In this document: positions 24,010-36,423 of the stretch, one piece after another
Layout of the letters: each line of letters opens with the position of its first letter
How positions within the stretch are numbered: position 1 is the stretch's first letter
From: Sipunculus nudus
Taxonomy: Eukaryota > Annelida > Sipuncula > Golfingiida > Sipunculidae
Length of the DNA: 64,000 bases
NCBI GenBank assembly: GCA_026874595.1
Contig: CM049316.1
Location: forward strand, 35,409,339 to 35,473,338
Reading direction: 5' to 3'
Program-made: the position numbers and the translations under genes
The notes under the pieces: model-generated
The model's input: the letters and a program-made list of their open reading frames with translations, nothing else
Database searches by the model: none
Told to the model about the DNA's origin: nothing

Positions 24010-24150
24010 TACACTTTAAGAAAAAAAGGCTTCTTAGGGGGTTCATGGAGAACCCTGACCAGAGAGTTCTACCTGGAACCTCTAATGGTACCCTATGCTC
24101 CACTCTTAAGAAACCTTAAGGGTCCAACATGTAAACCTTCTAAGAGTGTA
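24010..24150. mobile_element. Small MITE with TACACT-TTAAGA ends
   Basis: About 140 bases. The left end tacactttaagaaaa...ggcttctta and the right end ccttctaagagtgta are inverted repeats (TACACT-TTAAGA / TCTTAGAGTGTA). Internal ggttc/gaacc segments also pair. TA at the ends suits a Tc1/mariner-type target. Confidence 0.6.
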
Positions 24151-24324
24151 ATTAAAAATGATTATTGTATACGTGTAGAACAGGACTGGGCCAGGGCTAG
24201 ATTTTTTTAAAGATTTTTTTGTTAAGGTACCCGCCTGAATATTTTAATGCTCATGTATCTAATTCTTTTTTTTTTATTTCTAATTTTGGTTTTGGTATTC
24301 GATTCCGTTCATTTTATTTAATAG

Positions 24325-24530
24325 CCTGGTATCACTTGCGAGTTCTGGTTGTATAATCATTCCATGTCCAGATCAAAATGCGCATTCTTTTTTGAGTGGT
24401 ACATGGCTGTGGGGCACAGCCTTCCTATTAAGCCTGCATGGCGCTCACCCTGAGAATGGTCCCGCCGTGAAAAATCTCGCCGCTTTGAGTCTTGTGCTAT
24501 ACCTCAATATCAAAGAGCCCGGTTAGATAG
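24325..24530 (-). mobile_element. Degenerate copy of the tRNA-derived SINE
   Basis: It shares cacagtctcctgattaagcc-like and gtgaaaaatctc segments with the SINE at 4085-4375 in the same order. The tRNA-like head is eroded (ctttgagtcttgtgctatacctc). Confidence 0.55.
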
Positions 24531-24588
24531 ATGTGTGTTATTTTATTTTCATGCGTTTCCTATGGATGCTATGCTCTCGTATAAGATG

Positions 24589-24950
24589 ATACAACGGAGC
24601 GCCATTTATCCGAACACCATTTATTCAAAATTGTAACTTTGAAAAAACAGAAAAAATGACCGTTCTTCCGAATTTTTCACAAAAGTAAAGCTGAGCTGTT
24701 TACATTAAATTTATGTTTATTTACAAAAGAGAGCTCATCGTAATATTTACTTCCCATTCCGACTTATAAGTGCATGCATCAGCGTAGCTTCGTGTAAGGA
24801 AACATTTCATTGGCCACCATCATATACCAGCAACCAAGTGTACATGAATAACTACGGAGCACGGTAATATTTTACGTTCTATCGTTTATCCGAACTTCCG
24901 TTTATCGGACAAAACTTTGTCCCCCGAGACGTTCGGATAAACATAAGGTA
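24589..24950. mobile_element. MITE with TTTATCCGAAC inverted ends
   Basis: The left end has catttatccgaac (24,602) and the right end gttcggataaacataagg (24,930). Related tatccgaac motifs lie just inside. The length is about 360 bases and TA is found at both ends, typical of pogo/Tigger-type non-autonomous elements. Confidence 0.55.
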
Positions 24951-25150
24951 TACAATTTCCTAACTGGTTGTTGTCAGAAGCATGGAGTATAGCGCTATAT
25001 AGAGTTATGAGTCTCCATATTTAGAAAGCCCTATTCAATTAAATTCAGTGATTACAAATTACAGTTACATTATTATAGAAACAAGCTGTCGTTCTTCAGG
25101 CTAATTCCATCATCATAACCTTGACAAAAACTGTTAAAATATCCTACCCT

Positions 25151-26550
25151 CAATTAATATATTTAAGATAAAAAAAATCATTTTTTCTGTGTTTAGGATA
25201 CAACAAAAATCTTTTTTTTTTGACAGTTTTGATTATTTTTTTCAGTTTGGCTAACCGCTATTTGTTTTTACTTTACATATGGACACGTCCTTGAATATTA
25301 GCTAAATGCTACTAATTTCTCTGCAGGAAGAATATTTACTCTGCACCAATTGGGTCGATTCTTCAGGTACAAGATATGTTGTGTAATCCAACTTCTACGT
25401 TGCAATGATGCTGGCCTGATTGTACAGTCACGAGCATGCCATTTGTTGACCGAGCCACATGTGACAAATTTAATTATGCCATGGCGTAAAGAACTGTACT
25501 TCATACTTGTAAACAACTAAAGCTCATATTATTTTTTCAAATCATAAAATTTGTTTATTTTATTTTCATAGAATATATATTGTCTTTTTTATCCGTTAAC
25601 TAAGGAAAATCAAGTAATATAATCTAAATCAAGCTATGATCACATAGGGGACATTTTCTAACGTTTACCTTTTACGTTATAACAGCTACGTATTTTGCTT
25701 TCAATTCTACTTTGCCACGTTTATTGGTTTTGTTTTGGAATACGACGTTGATTAGCTTTTAAACATGGCTGTTCTTTATCGAGAGGCGTTTGAATAGTAT
25801 TGTAAATAAAGTTGAAACAGACAATATCATTTTCGGTTTTGCATTTCAATGAATTTCAAGAGCGCAATTTAATGTCGCAGAAATTTTGTGTAAATAAGAG
25901 ATGAAGAGTTGAAAAACAAATTATACATAGTAATAAATAATAATATCATCCCCTGAACCTGAAAAAAAAAATATGTCGGCACTGTATTTTTTTATTATGT
26001 TAGAGTATAGTCCTAGATAAGATAAATCATTAGAATCATTTAAGCGTTGAATATATGTACATCATATGTTCATCAAATGTACATCAATATACAGTATTTG
26101 ACGTAATAAACGGCCCGAGCGCTCTCAGATTTGATTTTTTTTTTCAAATATTTTTATACCCTAAAAAGCTTGAAAGATGAAAAAAATATGATACTGGACG
26201 TCGGTACCCAGATTATGCCAGTCAACTTGCGCAAATACTTTTGACAGCCGCTGAGCCGGTATATGAAATGGAATTGCATCGCCAATAAGTATCCTTTTTG
26301 TCCTTCACTGTGTATGATATTACATCTAAAAATAAAAAAAAGCTGAAATGCTGGCCCTCAGACTCCAGCGAATTATATTAACTTCACCACCAGCATGGAC
26401 TTTCATTTTATAACAATTCACATATCGCCGACATGCATACGCCGTTGTCTGACGATGTTATATCACGAGTACACGCAAGTAATTTGTTGGGAAGTTCGCG
26501 CAGACCATTTGATATAACGTACCCCATACGATTTCTGTATTATTATAGAG

Positions 26551-26601
<51 letters not shown>

Positions 26602-28009
26602 GTCTTGATCCTTTGCTCAATGTTGGTTTTTCATTTCAAATTCAGGCGCAGGTCACTTCCATGGCTGATTCCACAGCGTTTCATGCCTGGTGTTATTATA
26701 AGGTCACGTTGACGTTTACTGCTCCCGAAAAAAAGGAAGTTATTATTTACCAATCGTTTTTAATTAAAGTAAATAACACGTAAGATCATACAAATTACCC
26801 GTAAATGGAATAATTCACATAAAGCTCGGCAGTACGATGTCAGAATTCCCGGTTAACGGTTCATGCATTGATATCAGTCTGTGCAGGCGTTATAACTTGC
26901 ATTGTTATGTAATATACAAGTTTATTATACAACTGTCACATTAAACTGCCAGGATAGGTTCATTTGACCGTGCAACCCATTGATTACTGATGATTTGCTA
27001 TGATCAATAACAAACGCGGCATAGAGTTTGAAAGACGTCTTCATAGTTTTATTGCAATTATTTAAGAGAGAACTTATTAATTATGAGAAATAACAAAGAC
27101 CAAGAAAATATATGTCATTGCATAATACATCCACATACGTAACTGTAATCAGGCCACTCGATCAGCATGGCCAACTGCAGGGTCGGCCGTTCACAATTAC
27201 ACGGACACCGTCAATGTAATCTATGACACACCTGACAACTGACTCGGTTGTGGGCAACTAATATTATTATTTTATTAGATGATAAAGCCTTGCGGAGATA
27301 GAATTAAACTGGCGGTAACTTTTAAGCTTGAAATGGGAAAGTGAAAATATTACATTGAGCCATTCTATATTGGCTAGGGAGAAAAGTGAGGTTAGGATGG
27401 CTCAATCCCTTGTTCTCTCAACGTGATCTCCTCCCAAATACGGTGGTGTGTGTGTGTGTGTGTGTGATGGGGGGGGGGGTTTATTACGCGGGGGCGCTTA
27501 TTACGTCAGATACGGTTTTCATGGAAAACTTGGCATTCTTCCACTATAGTTTCTGTTCCTTTCGCACATAAGCAAATGGAACTTCTAGGTTAAGATATAT
27601 AGTGCCATATTAAGTTTTCACTGCAATGAATATAGAATAAAGAAATTCTATGAACGTTTATATGCGGTAAAGAATTAATTCCTAAAAATATGAAACGGTT
27701 GGTGGAATTAACCTTACCAACGTCTTCTCCGTTTTCCCTTAGTAATCTCATCTTACAGTTGTTCATAATCCGTTCCACCACCCCTGTTCACCTGTTTTAG
27801 GCAAGTCGAAGATGTTTTGCATCAAAGGCAGAAAGAATAAAAAGTAAACTTAACTATTCTGAAAATAATAACTTAAATCGTGCAAAACATTTTAAAATTT
27901 TTTATGGAAAAAAAACAGTCTTTTTTGTAGCGGCATCTAACTACGAATTTATGAAATGGCAGATAAAAAGTGATGATCGTTACGTAAACTATACGTACAA
28001 AAGAGGCAC
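25151..28009. other. Region 3' of gene A, no gene supported
   Basis: It holds TA (26,553-26,597) and GT (27,444-27,466) microsatellites followed by a G run. A spliceable frame at 25,327-25,518 is mentioned as an alternative last exon of gene A. Polyadenylation-like aataaa occurs at 25,804. Nothing else was recognised. Confidence 0.4.
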
Positions 28010-28013
28010 CCAT

Positions 28014-28882
28014 TGTAGAGATGCACACTCAAGGAACACACAGACAGACAACTCCAGTTAGAGTGAAGCCGTGTTTAATTTATTCCAAGTAATGACAACT
28101 TTATAATACAAGAGTGAAAAACCCAAGAGAACTGGCTTGCGCGCAGTTCGGCTCTCGGTCCTACTCTGCCGCCCGGTCGTGATTTTTCGTCTAACTAGAA
28201 TCTAACAATATATTTCAACCAATCAAACCTTAGACCAAGGATACATGAATAAACATCAGAACAATTATAATCAATTATCAACCCAACAAGTAATCTAGGA
28301 GGTGCCACCCCTGCGGGCCGTGTCACTTACGTGGTTCAATTAACATCACAAGGAAGTGCCAGGCGGCCCGGCGGGGGGAACTCACACATTCAGGAAACGG
28401 TCAACGTAATTGCGTAATCCGGATGCCAGTACCTGGCAGATTGAATGAATTGCTCATTGAGGCTTATAATTAGACATACACAGAGTCCCGACTAAGCTTT
28501 GGCAGCTGTACATACAATTGTTCAATAACAATACAAATTTAAGCTTTTAGTAATCCATGGCTATATACATTTATACACAGTTGGTTTTACATTTTAGGGA
28601 ACCGAGCGGCATTCATTGCTTCTAGGGGAATACGCAAAATTACTGCCCATATCTATTCTACTTGATATACATATAGGAGATGCTAACATAAATATAAATG
28701 ATATCAGAATGTTCATGAATATACGAAATAATGTTATTACAATAATTACTGGATACATAGCAAATACAATCTTCAATGAATATTCTTATTTATGATATTG
28801 TGTATATCATTACAAATTACATACATCGAATACAATTATTAATATATGATACCTTTGAATATTCTCCTTAGGGAATATTACA
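28014..28882 (-). mobile_element. Solo LTR (869 bp)
   Basis: The segment begins and ends in the inverted tetranucleotides TGTA/TACA and is flanked on both sides by ccat (28,010-28,013 and 28,883-28,886), a 4-bp target duplication. On the minus strand an aataaa signal occurs about 70 bases before the 3' end (in ggaataaattaaac), followed by a GT/T-rich stretch, as in an LTR R-U5 region. No internal coding region is present, so this is a solo LTR left by recombination. Family not assigned. Confidence 0.65.
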
Positions 28883-28886
28883 CCAT

Positions 28887-30852
28887 GACAACGAGACCAA
28901 CGACCCGGTGCTGTCAACCCTGTTAACAGTGAGACTTGTATTCCCTTCAAGCACGTGCCTCATCCTTCAGTCACAAATTACGTCAGAACCAAATCCCTAA
29001 GGTGCTTTTCCATATACACGTTTTGCCATGCGTGCGCCGTTGCCATGCCGTATTTCCGTGTGTGCTAAGGCCGCCCGGGATATTTTTCATATAAAGGAGA
29101 CAGTATAGAAAACGTATGAGAATTCTTATAAGATACATAATCCAAAATGTGGCCAAACACTTCATAATGATTGGGATATATTCATCACTGAAAAACACAG
29201 ATGTAACAATTCCAGATGATGACATCAGTCTGTGCGACTTCATAAGCGACCGAACTTTATGACGTCTTTGTGACGTCACTATTGTCTTATAAACAGCTCT
29301 TGCAACGAAAGGCATGGAAAGCCTTCTATGTGATGCGTTTTAGATGATCATTAGCATAATTAGGTCAAAGGGTCGGAGCAAAAGGCTTTGGCGTTAGGCA
29401 ATTGTCATCACCGTTATGGCTCTTGGATATATAACAGACAAGCCCAACAGGCCGTAAAGTGAATACATATATATATATATATATATGGTGAATGGTGAAT
29501 ATGCGAACCTTAGGTAGCATTCAGTATAATTAAAACACGATTCAATGTTATTTTTAAGACAACTTTTGGTTTTAAACACGCTTCTTTATGATGAAATGTC
29601 TTTCATGCAGAAATGGATTATTCAGCATCTGTTGTACTAGGTGTAATATCTGAGTAATTTCAATCTTCTTCCTACAGATACAAAATGAACAATACAAACT
29701 TCCAAAATAACAATCATAATTTAATATAAAATTAACTTGAAATATGCAAAAACCTAGTAGGTCACTGGCTGATAACTTGCTAAAATACACATGAACATTG
29801 TATTTTCCCCAAAATAAGCTTAAATGCTTGGACTGCTCGCCTTATTTTTCGATGTGAAATAAACGGCCATGGGCGTAGCCAGGGGGTGCAGCAGAGGGCA
29901 TTGCCTCTCCCCCTTCCTACTTTGCATGTAAGACTGAGTGAAAACTTTCAAGACACTAAGTATCTGATAAGGAAATTAAAGTATAAAAGTTATTTTACGT
30001 TTATGGTAATATCAGTGTTAAGTTTCATTACTGTACACTCTATCTGCAGGTATAACAAATGATTATAATTGAACCTTTTCTCTTGATTTGAGCCTACAAT
30101 GTGTCAAGGATATTGAAGTTGGCAGTTACACACACACACACAAACACACATATATATATACACACTTTTCCTTTTATTTCTTTATCACCCAAAGGCTCCA
30201 TTCACCAGAAGCATCAGAGTCATCTGAAGCAGAAAAAAATTTAAAAACTTAATGAATGACATTTATATATGTAGAGAGAAACTCAACATACACGATTTCA
30301 CTGTCAACGTACCGATATGGAATAATAAATCTGTGTTTATGTAACATTGTTCCTATTTCTTTTCAAATATGGACAGGTATATTTCTTACACCTTTAGCAT
30401 AAAATTTCAGACATAAAGAATAAAAACCGGATATTTGTAGATTAAATTCCTTTTTAATAAGTATCCATGCGTGCTACGGCCAATCAAATCTGGGCTCGTC
30501 TTTATCCTTGATGCAATGCTCCCACAATGTAACACACCCACGTGCTATTACCAACAGTTTGATCAAAGATAATTTTCAGTCGGGTAAAGAGTTTGTCGCT
30601 TGAAGCGCCCCCTGGTTGCACCTAACTGAGAATGTAAATTAACTTGCATCCATTAACCCTTCTTGTTAATTCCAATGCTTTTTCTTTATCCTACATTCTA
30701 TGATATCCTTCTTTGCACATGTACATATCCGAATATGTATGTCTTTAATAATGTCTATCACAATATATGCATATCCCTCTATCTGCCAAACTGTAAGCAT
30801 ATGATCACTTTTTCATACAAAAAATAGCATTTTAATTTGCACAGTAATTAAG
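28887..30852. other. Intergenic stretch, small repeats only
   Basis: Open frames here (for example 28,983-29,315 on the minus strand) are not recognised and lack splice context. A short hAT-end-like piece (catgggcgtagccaggggg, 29,868-29,887) without a partner end, a short TA run (29,467-29,486) and a CA/TA stretch (30,128-30,163) are present. Confidence 0.4.
30603..30620 (-). promoter_or_regulatory. CTCF-like motif, best of three
   Basis: On the minus strand tgcaaccagggggcgctt matches the ACCAGGGGGCGCT core of the CTCF motif exactly over 13 bases. It lies between the convergent genes A and B. Motif only. Confidence 0.4.
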
Positions 30853-31770
30853 TAGGGGTGCGCGATATTATCGATATATCGCGAAACGGTGATTCGCATA
30901 TTGCGTATCGCGATACAGTTTTCAAATATCGATATTTTTCGATAATTTGTTAAACAAGCCTTCAACTGATTTATTTACAGTAAAATATTGTTTCTGTTAC
31001 AAATTTAGACATCCTAATGTATAAAATTGACTGGGGTTAATGACACGCTAAAAGTGAAAGACGCTACCGTGTTTTTAGACGTGTAGTAGAAAATGTCCAA
31101 GTAGGCCTGATAGACCATAGGTCAGAGGTCCATCCAAGGAAATTTTCAAGTCTGCTTGATGACTTATTGGTATAAATGTTTCAATACAGCTTAAAAACAG
31201 AAGTGCTTAACACGGTCATAATTACTGATCATTCATTTAATTCTCTCCTTGCATCTCATGATAAATACAGGAAGATTAGATCAAGTGTCAGCTTAACAGT
31301 ATTATTGTTTTACAACGGCAGCCTCGCCATGTGGATCATGGCTGTGGTTGTTTACACCAGCTATCCTTATCTGTGCTTAACCAGAGTCCAGAATTTTCTG
31401 AGCTCAAGTTATTTGCAATTGTAAGGCCTAAAGAAATCGTTGACTTTAAATGTTTCTTTGAGTACTATCAATAACAAATAAGCACATTTACTATCAATGA
31501 CAAATGAGAACATGCAAGTACATTAGTCAGTAATATTGCCGTGTTGTTTGAAACAAACTGATCAGCAAAATCACGTATGGTGTAATAATAATAAACATGA
31601 TCAAGAATTATTAATTAATACAATATTTATGATTCATATATATGGTATAGAACACACACTTCTTTCTGATAAATTAAATACTATGAAAATATCGCAACAC
31701 GTATCGCGATACGCTGCCGCATATCGCTAAATATTGCGATACGAAATTTTTTAGGCAATTCCCAGCCCTA
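30853..31770. mobile_element. Non-autonomous hAT-like element (918 bp)
   Basis: The inverted ends are taggggtgcgcgatatt (left) and the complement of ggcaattcccagcccta (right), each followed inward by gcgatac/gtatcgc-rich repeats (tatcgcgatac on both sides). The body has only short unrecognised frames (31,176-31,424). The end sequences and the TATCGCGATA subterminal repeats are typical of hAT MITEs. An 8-bp target duplication was not convincing (taattaag versus cttataag). Confidence 0.55.
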
Positions 31771-32278
31771 CTTATAAGATGTAATAAGATGTAAATGATA
31801 TTCATATGTTGTATAAGTATAACTATTGAGGCTGTAGGCAAGTTTGTGCAAGTACACAATAATTATCTGCCTGAATCTGTGAAAATACGTATATAATTCC
31901 TTATCAGCAGAACTAAAAACCACGCTGTATTTAGCATGGTATCGAACTAAACTGAACAGAACTTTCGTTTTTGGCAGGAAAATGATTTACCTAGTCACCG
32001 TAAAAGGCCATAACACCTGTATCCAGCGGCCATTACCCTGATGGCACTTGGCACCCACCGCTAGGAGCAGCTTGCATTACCCAGGATTGAATGTGAATTT
32101 AATGTAAATGTAAATTTTTTTATAAAAATAAATAATCATAAATCATGAAGTTTAACTTCTGGACCAATGAAATTTTAGGAACAAATTTACGTTTTATACT
32201 TCCTTCTTATCACCAACAGCTTACATGTAAAGTTCATCTAATTTACATTTACATCTTAAGTTCGGGATTTTGTTCCCA

Positions 32279-32322
<44 letters not shown>

Positions 32323-32326
<4 letters not shown>

Positions 32327-33090
32327 ACGTAACCTAATAATAACAGATCACGATATCGTGACGAGTACAAACCCTTGTCATGGAGACAAAAAAAATTCCC
32401 CAACACTAAGCAGCGTGAAACGTAGAGGGGAATAAAGAAGTCAGTGTTTTTTGTTAACAAATAATTATAATTTATTCTTAGCAGATTCCTAACATTACAA
32501 TACACTAAATCAATACAATCAGACAGTATTTAAGACATAACAATAATAAAAATCCCCAGTGTCCGGACCCTAGGCTCTGATTCCTGGATACAACAACTGT
32601 CATACCCCAACAAGAGTCTTTTAGCACAAATAATCCACGTGAACAGTTCGAGTAAATCCTCCCGGTGAATAGTCCAATTAGATCTCGAAGACAATCTGAT
32701 GTAATTTAGGAGTGAAGTTCAGGTAAAATCCCCAAGGCCAACTGAAGACAAATACATTCTGTATAAAGTCTGTATAAAGTCCATCTGTAACTATGCAATT
32801 ATCGGAGTAGGTCCAAAGACTGACGAGAAGGGCGCACCCTTTAGTGCCCGCTGGTATTTTCCTTTTTTCCCAACAGAAGTCCAGGAGCTTCTAGTCCGGA
32901 ACATCCAAAAGAACAAACTCGAACCTTTTAAAATACAACGAACATGCTTTCTTTACATTCTGCGGGTAAGCCAGAGGTCAACAAGTGCGGTCCCCATAGC
33001 AACGCACTGTGCTTTTGCCTAACACGAATCATAACGCCAGGCACATGACAAGCCAACTAAATTCCTGCGCACAAACAGATACATTTAACA
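32323..33090 (-). mobile_element. Candidate solo LTR inside a TA microsatellite
   Basis: A 768-bp segment starting TGTTA and ending TAACA (5-bp inverted ends), with atat on both sides where it splits a TA array. On the minus strand a TATA-like attttaaaag and, further on, aagaataaatt could be promoter and poly(A) signals. No internal coding region was found. The target site is repetitive, so the duplication cannot be proved. Confidence 0.45.
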
Positions 33091-33150
33091 ATATATATAA
33101 TATATACGTATATATATATATATATATATACATATAAATATATACGTTTA

Positions 33151-34074
33151 TATATTTATTAATGATGTGTCAACTGTAATATTATATTGATGAATGATTG
33201 TTTAATTTAATAGTTAATAAAATCAATTGCATTTTTGCAAAAAAGTCATATCGTTCAGATAAAGTATGAATCTTTTAAAGATATAAAGATAAAGAGGCGA
33301 AAAGCATAAAAACTTGAATCTTGTGCATCTTAAACGTGTCGACAATAAGGCCGTGATTTCAGCATTATAAAGAAGTCAGACGTGATTTATTCAGTCGATA
33401 ATTTAAGGATAATTCAGTAGATTTCAAGGTAACACAGAAGGTATATGAATAACTCCATTAGTAAACGGTCGTTTTTCATCTTGCAATCAACAAATATGAT
33501 TGTAGCGCTATATCGGCCCTCTGAAATTTCGACAGATTATTGGCTGCCAAAGTGCCTTTACATCTAGGTCTGAGGAACGCATTATAAGGCCCCTTTATGA
33601 TGCAAAATTTTCGTCATTTTTGACAACGCCCCATGGCATACAGGTACACTGTCAAGCGACATAAACGAGACTAAACGTTGGCATTTTAATGTACAGTCTT
33701 ACACTACCAAACATGAGCGATAAAAGTTCCATTTTAACTCAGCCTATTGCTAAACCCTGAAGAAATGCAGCGAAATCTGACAATGGCATAGGGATGGCGA
33801 CAGTCTAAGTACCTGATGATGATAACATCAGATATAATAAGAAGCTTCCGGGTTAAAGAGGCCTAAACAAACAATTAATATGGGATGCTAAGACGTAAGA
33901 ACACTTCATTCTCTTGGAAAATCAGCAATAAAGCAATTAATAGGTATCAGATAGATAGTTTTGTGACTAGTGAATGTAGATGGACAGGGTACGGAACAGT
34001 AAGAATAAAATATAGGATAGATCATAATAATTTCAGGAAGAGACGATAATCTTCATCAACTTGGTGTAGTACTG
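33151..34074. other. Intergenic stretch, nothing recognised
   Basis: AT-rich DNA without a supported frame, splice-phased exon or repeat ends. Confidence 0.4.
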
Positions 34075-36382
34075 ATGATGTCTAAGACCCCAATAATTGA
34101 AAGAATTATATGTGCTAGGTTTTTTTTCCAAGTCCATAAAACTAAAAAAAAACAAGTAGAAGCACCAACAAACGAACTAACAGACGAAGATCAGGCAAAT
34201 TTCTATAACCAGCTTCAGTCAGTGATCGACACAGTTCATAGTCACAACACGTTAATAGTGATGGGAGACTTAATACTTAAGTAGGCAAAGATAACAAAAT
34301 TTTTTGAAAATGTTATTTGACTTAAAGGTGCAGGGAGAAAGGCATTATAAAGTGCAAGACCAATTGAACTATGTGGCTTGAATAATCTTGTAGTAATAGG
34401 CACTATCTATACACACATGACAATACATAAGACCACTTGGCTATCACGATCAGCCAAAACAAAGAACCAAATTGACTATGGTTATAAGTAGGCAACATAG
34501 AACGTCGATATTGGACACCGGAGTAATAAGAGGGGTAGATATATTGAGTGATCATCAACTTGTGCGTTCAAAAATTAAACTAAAGTTGAAGAGACGACAG
34601 GTCAGCAAAACTACCAAAATATGATGTCACCAAAATATAACGGAGATGTGGAAGACAAACTTAAAAAACAGTGGCAAGTTAAGATGGTGTAACAACAGAA
34701 GTACTTATATCCATAAAGAGAAAAATGGATAAGTAAGAAATCATGGGACCTAATGGATGAAACAGGGGGGTTAAGAATAATATGAACAGGTAACATTTGA
34801 CCGAATCAGACAAAGTCTAAATAATTAGTAACAAGGGAAAGATAAGGAAGTTAGAGTGGCCTAAACCTACCTGACCTTTATAAAGTAAAGGTAATCCCTT
34901 GGTGCTTTCATAAAAATAAGTCAACACAGGCTGTTTGTTTTGATTATACCAATGTGATTATTATATTTAGGGGAATCCAGTTATGGCATCTGGCAGAAAG
35001 TCAGATAAGCCAGAGCTTTACAAATGGCTGTTTGCAACAAGTGAGCTTTCTCCCTCTGCATATATGCAACCTACCACCTTAGGTTACGTTTTTCCCGTTT
35101 GTTAACAATGCTATGATTACAAACATGTTGTTAATAAACAAGTTCACACATCCTTCAGGAAGGCCTTATGAGAACTGTTCATAACCAAAATTACCCTCAG
35201 ATCGTTAATATATCGCAGAGGAATCCAGTATTTATTTAAATTCTTTTTCAAAAGGTATGTGATTGGGCACCTTTAAAAAAATATTAGGAGAGACAAGAAA
35301 GCATTGGCTGATGAGCTTGGCAAAACCACAGAAACAGCAGCTGGACAGGGGAGAATAAAGGAGTTATATGAGATCACATAGATATTATATGTAATGATAT
35401 ATAGAAACCAGTGAATGCGATAAAAGTACAGTAAAAAGACTAGTAAAAAATTCTGTAACAGTTTAGGAATTAGACATAGATCAGTCATAAAAGATGTTAA
35501 AACATGCAGTATAAAAAAGAAGTAATAAACGCAGTTAAAAAATAAAACAAAATAGTAGAGCAGGGGGAATTAGTGAAATAACAACGAAATTATTCAAATC
35601 AGATATGCAAACATGAGTTGATTGGCTTTGTTAACTGTTTACAACAATATGGAAGATAGAATGAGTGTCAAAGGATTGGAGACCGGGACTAATAGATTGA
35701 TTGCCAGAGAAAGGTGACCCGACAGAATGTAAATATTGGAGAGGTGTTACATTACTTGTACCAAGTACGATTTTCTCATAATCTGAGGGAGGAGCAATCC
35801 GGGTTCAGAAGCGAAAGAAGTACACTCAAGCAAATCTTTACGTTGCGTAATATTATTGAGCACGAAGCGAAATGGCGGATTACTTCATTTGTAACTATTG
35901 TGAATTTTGAAATAGATTTTGAGTTTTGATTCTGAGCTGGAGAAAGTATATGGAAAATAATAAAAAGTTATGGAATAATTGGGAACTATATATTAAAACG
36001 GTGCAAACATCATATGAGGACAGTGAATGTGCAGTATTAGATGAAGGTAAACATTCAGAATTGTTCAAGGTTAAGACAGGGGTAAAAACAAGGATATGTA
36101 ATGTCTGAATTTATATTTTAATTGGTTGTTAACCGGGTAATGAAAAAGGCAACTGAGGAGAGTAATACTGGTATAAGAATTAGAGGACTTACTTTTTGCT
36201 GATGATATAGCGCTTTTGTCATCAGCTCACTAACACATGCACCAAACCTAATGGGGAAGAACCTTCGAAAGTGAAAAGGAATGAACTAGGGTGGAGTATT
36301 GGCAAAACCATAGCCTGAGACAGACCAAAGCTTGAGGGAGCAAACTGCAGGGTCCGAAGATGATTGGTAAGGTTAGGTAAAG
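34075..36382 (+). pseudogene. Degenerate LINE: endonuclease and RT fragments
   Basis: An apurinic-type endonuclease stretch (EAPTNELTDEDQANFYNQL ... LIVMGDL, 34,160-34,275) is followed by broken frames. An RT entry segment then reads LREEQSGFRSERST-x-KQIFTLRNIIEHEAKW (35,780-35,880) and YEDSECAVLDEGKHSELFKVKTGVK (36,010-36,085). A C-terminal remnant ends in ggtaaggttaggtaa (36,367-36,381), like a LINE 3' microsatellite tail. Many stops and frameshifts make it inactive. The RT middle and FADD region is shortened compared with the copy at 42,863. It lies antisense to gene B. Confidence 0.75.
34905..35270. mobile_element. Small insertion inside the LINE, also at about 19.5 kb
   Basis: The LINE reading is interrupted here. 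The insert shares accaccttaggttac...cccgtttgttaacaatgct and gttaataaacaag with 19,545-19,620, then a gatcaatta/gatcgtta piece. It is probably a dispersed MITE; its ends were not defined. Confidence 0.35.
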
Positions 36383-36387
36383 CTTAC

Positions 36388-36423
36388 CAGCACATCCGGG
36401 GGGCCCCATAGGACCAGGTCGTC
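36388..36423 (-). CDS. Gene B exon 8: 36-nt collagen exon with Cys (block copy 2)
   Basis: Acceptor catttcag, donor gtaagc, coding RPG-PMG-PPG-CA. This is the last collagen exon found for gene B. The 3' end of a LINE lies within about ten bases of the donor. Confidence 0.82.

Noticed and set aside
28983-29315. 110-codon open frame on -
   Set aside because: No recognised motif and no collagen or splice context. It begins near an LTR and is probably chance.
29868-29887. hAT-end-like word catgggcgtagccaggggg
   Set aside because: No partner end or target duplication was found, so it is not called as an element.
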